From Desulfocucumis sp964643075 (GTDB lineage: Bacteria > Bacillota > Desulfotomaculia > Desulfotomaculales > Desulfocucumaceae): a stretch of DNA of 64,000 nucleotides. The translations under genes and the position numbers were made by a program. The notes below the pieces were generated by a model. The model did not search any database, was not told the DNA's origin, and saw only the letters and a list, made by a program, of their open reading frames with translations. The stretch is taken from NCBI GenBank assembly GCA_964643075.1, contig CAZXQO010000011.1:1-64000 (forward strand), written 5' to 3'. Within the stretch, counting starts at the first letter, position 1. Every line of letters starts with the position of its first letter. Of this stretch, positions 57,936 to 64,000 are shown in pieces.

Positions 57936-59804
57936 TCAGTCCTGTTTTGTTGAATCCCAATCGAATATCATGTCATCATCGACAAAAACCTTGATGATTG
58001 CTTTACCCCAGTATTTCACTTTTTCATGAACTATATCACCCGGCGGGTGCTGCTTGACATAGACATACTGTGTGCCCTTAATATCGTTAACTTGTATGCG
58101 CACAGTGTGGTACTGGCCGTCATCCGGAACCGGAATCCTACTTACATCAACTGTCCTGACCGGCGGGCCGGGACCGTCACTTATTGTCAGTTTGACCTGG
58201 GAGCCCTCTTGCACGAGAGTCCCCTGCTGAGGATCCTGGGCTATCACCTGGCCCTGCAGGTAATCAACGTTAGTTTCCCTACCTATATCAGGGCTTGCCT
58301 GCAATTTCAGCTCTTCCAGTTTGGCAGTCGCATCTTCTTGTGTCATCCCGGTGAAATCCGGTATTTGTATGTCTACCTTCGGGCCCCTGGACACATATAC
58401 CGTTATTGCGGAGCCCCTGGGGGCCTTAGTCAATTCCTTCGGCTCCTGCTTAAAAATCTCTCCCTCGGGTACCTGGTCGCTGTAGTCCTGCTGTTTTTGG
58501 TCGTTGAGTTTAAAACCAGCCTCGGTGAGCCTGATTCCGGCATCCTGGGCCGTGAGATTCAGCACGCTGGGGACGGTTCTTAAATCTTGTCCCTTGCTGA
58601 CAGTAATGGTAACCAGCCTGTTTTTCTTAACCTTCATTCCCGGATCTATATCCTGTTCGATAACATATCCGTCCTGCACGCTGGAATGAAAAGCCTGCTT
58701 CACCTTCACCTGCAGGCCTTTGTTTTCAAGGGTTAACCCGGCATCATACCGGGTCATGCCTATAACCGACGGCACCTCCACCTCGGGCACATTCATAAAC
58801 ATGTTAAGAGCAAACGCCCCTCCGGCGATTAATATACCCAGAAAAACCAGTAGCGCCAGCCAGCCGCCCCGGGACAACCTTTTTTTGTGTACAGACCTCT
58901 CCTGCATAGCTGCTTTAAGCTCCTCACCCTTAATCACCCTGGTGGCTTCCTCATCCAGCGGTATGAAGCGGGTAACATCACCGTCGCTATCCCTGACGGA
59001 GTTCTCCAACACCCGAGAAATTTCCCCGGCGCTGCCGAAGCGCCTGTCGACACTTTTCTCCAGTGCCCTGCAGACTACCTGCTCCAGCACAGGAGGTATC
59101 CCCGGCCATATTTTGGAAGGAAGCGGAGGCGTTTCCTGGATATGCTTTAACGCCACTGAAATGGGACTGTCACCGGCAAAGGGGACCGTGCCGGTAAGCA
59201 TTTCAAACAAAACCACCCCAATGGAATATATATCGGATTTGGGTCCGGCCGGCTCACCCCTGGCCTGTTCAGGTGAGAGATAATGTACGGAGCCCACGAT
59301 GGTATCGGTGTGGGTCATGGTGGCAGTACCGGTTTCCATGGCAATTCCAAAATCAGTAAGCTTGGCCCTGCCCGTCCTTGTAATCAATATGTTATGGGGT
59401 TTTACATCCCTGTGTACTATTTTATTTTCATGGGCGTGCTCCAGAGCGTCACACACCTGTCTGGCTATCTGTACAGCCCTCTCCGGTGGTATCGCTCCTT
59501 CTCTTTTGATTACTGTTTTTAAATTTTCACCGTCTATATATTCCATCACCAGATACTGTATTTCACCCTCCCTGCCCACGTCATAAATACTGACAATATT
59601 GGGATGGGAAAGGCTGGCTACCGACTGGGCCTCCCGCCTGAAACGACGCACAAAGTCTTCATCCGAGGTATATTCAGGACGTAAAATTTTAATTGTAACC
59701 AGGCGGTTTAAAATGGCATCCCGCCCTTTGTAAACGATGGCCATACCCCCACCGCCAAGCTGTTCCAAAATTTCATACCTGTTTCCAAACATCTTGCCCA
59801 ACAA
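57936..59804 (-). CDS. prkC: PASTA-domain Ser/Thr protein kinase (PrkC/PknB/Stk1 type)
   Basis: A 622-residue membrane kinase. The kinase domain (about 8-270) has GGGGMAIVYKGRD, the HRDVKPHNILI catalytic loop and DFGIA. A transmembrane helix lies near residues 312-333, followed by three extracellular PASTA domains (each starting VPSVIGMT-, VPSVLNLT- and IPDFTGMT-like) and a C-terminal beta region. Such kinases sense muropeptides and, in spore formers, can trigger germination. Translation starts at a TTG behind GAGGTG. The phosphatase partner is at 62880-63587. Confidence 0.96.
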   Translation of the reverse strand: MLGKMFGNRYEILEQLGGGGMAIVYKGRDAILNRLVTIKILRPEYTSDEDFVRRFRREAQSVASLSHPNIVSIYDVGREGEIQYLVMEYIDGENLKTVIKREGAIPPERAVQIARQVCDALEHAHENKIVHRDVKPHNILITRTGRAKLTDFGIAMETGTATMTHTDTIVGSVHYLSPEQARGEPAGPKSDIYSIGVVLFEMLTGTVPFAGDSPISVALKHIQETPPLPSKIWPGIPPVLEQVVCRALEKSVDRRFGSAGEISRVLENSVRDSDGDVTRFIPLDEEATRVIKGEELKAAMQERSVHKKRLSRGGWLALLVFLGILIAGGAFALNMFMNVPEVEVPSVIGMTRYDAGLTLENKGLQVKVKQAFHSSVQDGYVIEQDIDPGMKVKKNRLVTITVSKGQDLRTVPSVLNLTAQDAGIRLTEAGFKLNDQKQQDYSDQVPEGEIFKQEPKELTKAPRGSAITVYVSRGPKVDIQIPDFTGMTQEDATAKLEELKLQASPDIGRETNVDYLQGQVIAQDPQQGTLVQEGSQVKLTISDGPGPPVRTVDVSRIPVPDDGQYHTVRIQVNDIKGTQYVYVKQHPPGDIVHEKVKYWGKAIIKVFVDDDMIFDWDSTKQD

Positions 59805-59897
59805 TAACCATTCACCTCAATTCGGTCAAAACCTACCAGTTTGCTTTATCCCAGTAAACATATTTATAAAAATACATATAAATGATCCAGAACAAAT

Positions 59898-61418
59898 TTA
59901 TTTTCCTTGCAGGTAGCCAGCCATAATGGCCCTGGCCAGCGGTGCGGCCTCCCTGCCACCGGCCCCGGAATTTTCCACGATCACCGCTACGGCGATGCGG
60001 GGATTTTGCGCCGGGGCAAAACCCACAAACCAGGCATGGGTTTCCCCACTGGGGTTCTGGGCCGAGCCCGTTTTACCGGCCACTGGTATGCCTGCAAGGG
60101 AGGCTGCAGAGGCGGTTCCCCGGGTAACTGCCGCTTGCATGGCCGTGGTTATTTGGGCCGCTATGGCCGGAGTCATGGCTGTATGTAACAGCGCGGGGCT
60201 ATTGCTTTCCTTCACCGCACCATTTACCGTTTTAACCCCAGCTAGCAAATATGGAGCCATTATAGCCCCTTTGTTGGCTATACCGGCAGCTACCAGCGCC
60301 ATCTGCATAGGACTGACCAGTATTCTCCCCTGACCTATGGCCGTGGAGGCAATCTCCGCCTCGGTAAGGTGTCCCTCCGGCAGCATACCGGGCATATAAC
60401 GTAAATATTTGAGGCGATCTCCTGTAAACCTGTCGTATTTAACCGATTCGGGCTCTGCACTAAAATCCTTGGGGGCTCCAGTAACGAAACCGAAGGACCG
60501 GGAGGAAAGTCTTATGCCTTCCTCCCCCAGCACCAGGCCGTAATGGGCAAAGGCCGAATTACAGGACTGCGCCAGGGCATCATCAAAATCAACCTTACCG
60601 TGCACTTTGTTGTCTTTTAAAACAAAGCCGTCCACCGTAATGCTTCCGGTGCAGTTGTAAATATCCTTAACAGCCCCGGCATCCTGGCTCAGGATACCGG
60701 CAGCAGTAATCAGCTTGAATGTTGAGCCGGGAGGATACGCGCCAAAGGCGGCACGATCCAGCAAAGGTGAATTTTCAGTATCCTTGGTAATACGGTCAAA
60801 ATAGGTAATATCCACCTGCTTTTCCAACTGTTTACCGTTAAACTCATATTTTTCTGTTTTATTACCTACCACCTGATCAATTTTATTCGGATCGTATCCC
60901 GGCGTACTGGCCAGTACAAGTACGGCTCCGGTGGCCGGATCAATGGCCACCACCGCCCCCCGTCTCCTTCCCAGCAGGCTTACCGCCTTTTTCTGCAAAT
61001 CAGCGTCCAGGGTGAGATACACGTCGTAGCCGTATGCGGGACGGTTCAGCAGGTGTTTAATTACCTTGTCCACACTGCCGCCGTCATCCATGGCCAGCAG
61101 GTAGGTATCATACAGCGATTCCAGCCCCGTGCGCCCGTACCTCTGGGAAACAAAGCCTATTAACTGGGCAGTTGCATCCTTATAGGGGTAAACACGTTTC
61201 TTAACCCCTTTTTCTTCCACATCCCCGGCCAGTATCCGGCCGTTGCGGTCGTATATAGTCCCCCTGTGGATTCCCTCCTCCGCGACCGCCAGCCTGCGGT
61301 TGTGCGGATCCGTGGCCAGGGCCGGTCCCAGGTAGATATTGATATAGCCCAGATAAATCATCTGCTCCAGAAAAATTAATATAAAGAAATATCCCAGTTT
61401 GCGCAAATTATTTTTCAT
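59898..61418 (-). CDS. class B penicillin-binding protein (transpeptidase)
   Basis: A 506-residue peptidoglycan transpeptidase with one N-terminal membrane helix (about 8-28) and a short dimerisation region. The three active-site motifs are all present: STFK in AYPPGSTFKLITAAG near residue 228, SCN in AQSCNSAFAHYG near 288 and KTGS near 452. It resembles PbpA/FtsI-type proteins. It overlaps the ftsW/rodA gene by 11 bases, the usual SEDS-PBP pair. Confidence 0.94.
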   Translation of the reverse strand: MKNNLRKLGYFFILIFLEQMIYLGYINIYLGPALATDPHNRRLAVAEEGIHRGTIYDRNGRILAGDVEEKGVKKRVYPYKDATAQLIGFVSQRYGRTGLESLYDTYLLAMDDGGSVDKVIKHLLNRPAYGYDVYLTLDADLQKKAVSLLGRRRGAVVAIDPATGAVLVLASTPGYDPNKIDQVVGNKTEKYEFNGKQLEKQVDITYFDRITKDTENSPLLDRAAFGAYPPGSTFKLITAAGILSQDAGAVKDIYNCTGSITVDGFVLKDNKVHGKVDFDDALAQSCNSAFAHYGLVLGEEGIRLSSRSFGFVTGAPKDFSAEPESVKYDRFTGDRLKYLRYMPGMLPEGHLTEAEIASTAIGQGRILVSPMQMALVAAGIANKGAIMAPYLLAGVKTVNGAVKESNSPALLHTAMTPAIAAQITTAMQAAVTRGTASAASLAGIPVAGKTGSAQNPSGETHAWFVGFAPAQNPRIAVAVIVENSGAGGREAAPLARAIMAGYLQGK

Positions 61419-62685
61419 CTGCCATGGCCTCGTTGGAAATGTTCATGAGCATGCCCAGGATAATAAAATTGGCTACCAGTGAGCTTCCGCCGTAACTAAC
61501 AAAGGGCAATGTAACACCGGTCAGCGGAAGCATTTTTATAACCCCGGCGATGATGATAAAGGACTGCAGGCCCATCAATGCAGTTAATCCTCCCGCCAGC
61601 AGAGCGGAAAAATCATCCCTGGCCGACATGGCAATACGAAATCCCCTGTAAATAAAGAACAGGTATAAAAGAATAATACCCATACCACCCATAAGGCCCA
61701 GTTCTTCGGTAATGGCAGAAAAAATAAAGTCCGTATGCACTGCGGGAATGAATTTGGGGCACCCAACCCCCAGCCCGGCCCCGGTAACACCACCGGCGCT
61801 TATGGCAAACAGGGATTGGGCAATCTGATACCCCTTCCCGGTGATATAACTCCAGGGATCCAGCCAGATAGTGAAGCGAACGGCTACATGTTGGTATAAT
61901 TTGCCAGCCACCCAGGCCCCCGCCAGAAAGAATGCCGTGCCGAAACCAACATAGTCCAGCCTGGCGGTGGCAATGTAAATCATGGCCAAAGAGGTGCTGA
62001 AATAAATCAGTGCAGTGCCGAGATCTCTTTGAAAAACGAGCAGCAAAAGGGAGATCCCCCACATACCCAGCAGTGGCCCCCATACCTGGGGACCTGGCAG
62101 AGCCATGCCCAACACGGTACCGGAACCTCTGGTAAGGGTCAGCCTGTTTTCCGCCATAAAAGAAGCCAGGAAAATAACTACCAGTATCTTGACAAATTCC
62201 GACGGCTGCAAACTGAATAGCTTGAAATCCAGCCAGCTTTTAGCCCCGCCCATCTCCACACCAAAAAAAATAGGCAAAAGCAAAATCACCACACCGGAAG
62301 CGGCAATCAAATATTTATATTCCGCCAACACCCGGTAATTAGTAAGCAGCCTGGTGGTCAGCAGCAGAATCAGCAAACCCACCATCAGCCAGACGAACTG
62401 GCGGTAGGCGTAAGCAGGCTGCAGTCTATAAAGAAATATTAAACTGGTATAAGAAAGCAGCGCGGTAACCGGTAAAAGAAAGGGGTCCCCCCTGAATCCC
62501 CTGAACTGCCAAATCAAACTGACCAGCATAAAGGCCAGGGCCGGCACGGCAGCGCCGGCGAATATAATCCTGGGTTCCTTTAAAACCCACAGATATATAG
62601 CCATGGCCCCGGCTGCCAGATACGCCGCGGCGGGGATAAGTAATTTCATTTCCATCCTGCGCTGCTCATAACCTATCTTTTCCAT
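61408..62685 (-). CDS. FtsW/RodA/SpoVE-type peptidoglycan glycosyltransferase
   Basis: A 425-residue SEDS protein with about ten transmembrane helices. Signature sequences include GGAKSWLDFKLFSLQPSEFVKI near residue 149, FQRDLGTALIYF, TDFIFSAITEELGLMGG near 323 and PLTGVTLPFVSYGGSSL near 390. It polymerises lipid II together with the PBP that follows. Division, elongation or sporulation branch cannot be decided from the sequence. Confidence 0.93.
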   Translation of the reverse strand: MEKIGYEQRRMEMKLLIPAAAYLAAGAMAIYLWVLKEPRIIFAGAAVPALAFMLVSLIWQFRGFRGDPFLLPVTALLSYTSLIFLYRLQPAYAYRQFVWLMVGLLILLLTTRLLTNYRVLAEYKYLIAASGVVILLLPIFFGVEMGGAKSWLDFKLFSLQPSEFVKILVVIFLASFMAENRLTLTRGSGTVLGMALPGPQVWGPLLGMWGISLLLLVFQRDLGTALIYFSTSLAMIYIATARLDYVGFGTAFFLAGAWVAGKLYQHVAVRFTIWLDPWSYITGKGYQIAQSLFAISAGGVTGAGLGVGCPKFIPAVHTDFIFSAITEELGLMGGMGIILLYLFFIYRGFRIAMSARDDFSALLAGGLTALMGLQSFIIIAGVIKMLPLTGVTLPFVSYGGSSLVANFIILGMLMNISNEAMADEK

Positions 62686-62742
62686 AGTGTATTCCTTGTT
62701 CCACCAACCCTGTGATTAGCCAACCCTTTAATTAGTACTTAA

Positions 62743-62876
62743 GCCCGCTACGCCATGATTAGCATGAGAATATTGTTACCATCTCAGGTATTCAGTAGTC
62801 AGTAGTCAGAATTCAGAATATTTCAAGACGATAAACCGTTCTCTCATTCTGACTCTTGACTCCTGAATACTACAAA
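62743..62876. repeat. family B repeat with family C fragment
   Basis: GCCCGCTACGCCATGATTAG (a family C start), then ATTCAGTAGTCAGTAGTCAG, AATTCAGAATA, and on the far side TATTCTGACTCTTGACTCCTGAAT in inverted order. It fills the gap between the PP2C and FtsW genes. Confidence 0.65.
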
Positions 62877-62879
62877 GAA

Positions 62880-63587
62880 TTAGGGTGCTATGAGTACTAC
62901 CGAAATGTTATCATTGCCGCCCCTGTCCATAGCTGTCCGGATTAGCTTATGCACGGCATCGTCCAGACTGTGCGATTGCCCGTATACAGTAAGTATTTCG
63001 TGGTCCTCTACCAGCCCTGTCAAGCCGTCGGTGCACAACAGCAAAACATCGCCCGTCTTCAGCTTCAGATTTACCAAATCTACATCCACCACCGGCCCGG
63101 TGCCCAAGGCCCGGGTCAAAACATTTCTTTGCGGGTGCTCCCTGGCCTCCGCCCGGGTAATACCTCCTACGTTGAATAATTCCTGTACCAGGGAATGATC
63201 ACGGGTAAGCTGTGATATATTCGTTCCCCTGATTAGATAGGCCCTGCTATCCCCCACGTGGGAAACTGTGGCTTTGCCATCCTTTAAAACCACAGCGGTA
63301 AGGGTGGTTCCCATACCTTTCAGGGAGGGCTCCCCGCCGGATGAAGAAAATACATTGCTGTTTGCGTTTCTCACGGCATCAACCAAAATGCGGCCCATAT
63401 CACCGCCGCCACTTTTTCTGATATATTGCTCCAGGTCACGCATGGCCATATTGCTGGCCACTTCTCCGGCCCGATGTCCGCCCATACCGTCTGCCACAGC
63501 AAACAGGCCTATATCGGCCGCCGCCAGCACGCTGTCCTCATTCTGCTGTCTCACCCTGCCAACCTCAGTGGCCTGGCTCCATTTCAT
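62880..63587 (-). CDS. prpC: PP2C-type Ser/Thr phosphatase (PrpC/Stp1 type)
   Basis: A 235-residue manganese-dependent phosphatase that reverses PASTA-kinase phosphorylation. Metal-binding motifs RQQNEDSVLAA, ADGMGGHRAGEVAS, HVGDSRAYLIRG, LCTDGLTG and RGGNDNISVVLI are all seen in order. It overlaps the FHA gene by 23 bases and is separated from its kinase by the FtsW and PBP genes. Confidence 0.96.
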   Translation of the reverse strand: MKWSQATEVGRVRQQNEDSVLAAADIGLFAVADGMGGHRAGEVASNMAMRDLEQYIRKSGGGDMGRILVDAVRNANSNVFSSSGGEPSLKGMGTTLTAVVLKDGKATVSHVGDSRAYLIRGTNISQLTRDHSLVQELFNVGGITRAEAREHPQRNVLTRALGTGPVVDVDLVNLKLKTGDVLLLCTDGLTGLVEDHEILTVYGQSHSLDDAVHKLIRTAMDRGGNDNISVVLIAP

Positions 63588-64000
63588 AAGCCCACCTCAC
63601 AAACTTCAGGGTAATCCCCCCGATCCTGACCCTGTCCTCATCAGCCAAAACCGTAGGCATATGCACCTTTGTCTCGTTCAAAAAAGTGCCGTTGCTGCTT
63701 TTTAAATCTTCCAGCCAGAATTGCCCTTCCCTTTTGCTTATGCGGGCATGCTCCAGCGATGCGAAGGGGTCGGGAACCATAAAATCGCTGTCGCGCCCCC
63801 GTCCCAGTACGGACTCACTGGCCAGAGAGAAAACAGTTCCCGCAGCAAGCTGGCGGTCGGGACTGGCCAGCACCACCAGCCCGGCCTCGGCCCCCGTAAT
63901 GGGTTCCGGTTCCTCTTCCGGGGTCATCTGGTGATATATTTCTTCATCTCCCGGTCTGCCCTGCTTACGGTCCTTCCCCGCGCCAGAAAATACGGCAGCC
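63565..64000 (-). CDS. FHA-domain protein, 5' end outside window
   Basis: The frame stays open to the window end, so the N-terminus is missing; at least 145 residues are seen, and in related clusters such proteins start with a membrane helix. The forkhead-associated domain spans SESVLGRGRDSDF, HARISKREGQFWLEDL and SSNGTFLN, with the phospho-threonine-binding Arg, Ser, His and Asn positions. It would bind proteins phosphorylated by the PASTA kinase. First gene seen of the cell-wall/kinase cluster. Confidence 0.9.
   Translation of the reverse strand, partial: AAVFSGAGKDRKQGRPGDEEIYHQMTPEEEPEPITGAEAGLVVLASPDRQLAAGTVFSLASESVLGRGRDSDFMVPDPFASLEHARISKREGQFWLEDLKSSNGTFLNETKVHMPTVLADEDRVRIGGITLKFVRWAYEMEPGH

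Overview
The window reads as a chromosomal segment of a Gram-positive, endospore-forming anaerobe, most likely a Desulfotomaculum/Pelotomaculum-type member of the Firmicutes. The sporulation evidence is a germination protease (gpr), an alpha/beta-type SASP, YlbJ and a CotF-type coat protein. Firmicute-type wiring is also present: FapR control of lipid synthesis, TPP and FMN riboswitches, and a PASTA-domain Ser/Thr kinase. Anaerobic energy genes include a NuoE/NuoF/HoxU-like electron-input module and an ADP-forming acyl-CoA synthetase. The genus is an inference. TTG and GTG starts behind strong G-rich Shine-Dalgarno sequences are very common, and several starts were chosen on that basis.

Layout. 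1-5212: two small membrane proteins, glycerate kinase, a DUF89 phosphatase and a chemoreceptor. 5531-10878 (minus): an S-adenosylmethionine by-product salvage operon, mtnP-mtnA-ahcY-class II aldolase-mtaD. 11064-11705: CotF-like coat protein. 11885-15421 (minus): TPP riboswitch, a thiE remnant, thiL, thiD, thiC. 15524-24406 (minus): the FapR operon fapR-plsX-fabH-fabK-fabD-fabG-acpP-fabF-rnc-ftsY, with a perfect FapR operator at its promoter. 24476-25273: yceD-rpmF. 25489-28023: ylbJ and a group of unrecognised small genes, two of them in one frame and separated only by a TGA. 28206-31283: NuoE/NuoF/HoxU-like genes. 31338-36365: a mixed accessory stretch with a Nudix enzyme, HD-GYP protein, truncated uridine kinase, orphan adenine methylase, broken DUF763 gene and a variant CsoR-family regulator. 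36746-40825: zinc ribbon, acyl-CoA synthetase and a DRTGG-type P-loop protein. 40868-46400: coaD, rsmD, gpr, SASP, recG. 46611-53122: rpmB, an MBL-fold hydrolase, and an FMN riboswitch controlling ribD-ribE-ribBA-ribH followed by a nicotinate phosphoribosyltransferase-like gene. 53209-56232: an unknown protein, a BusR-like regulator, CheW and two micro-ORFs. 56263-64000 (minus): FHA protein, PP2C phosphatase, FtsW/RodA, class B PBP, PASTA kinase, RsgA and Rpe, the classical cell-wall/Ser-Thr phosphorylation block, cut by the window end.

The intergenic DNA is rich in dispersed palindromic repeats. Family A (a GGGGACACACCTCT head and an AGAGGAATGTCCCC tail) occurs at about nine places and in two cases supplies coding sequence or stop codons. 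Family B (ACTACTG/TTCTGACTCCTGAATTC) and family C (GCCCGCTACGCC ... ATGGCTCCGCT) occur three or four times each. No transposase, tRNA, rRNA or CRISPR array was seen. The observations most worth following are the in-frame TGA at 27421, the complete MTA/SAH salvage cluster, the CsoR variant with three operator-like palindromes, the BusR-like regulator, and the catalytic-subunit-free NuoEF/HoxU module.
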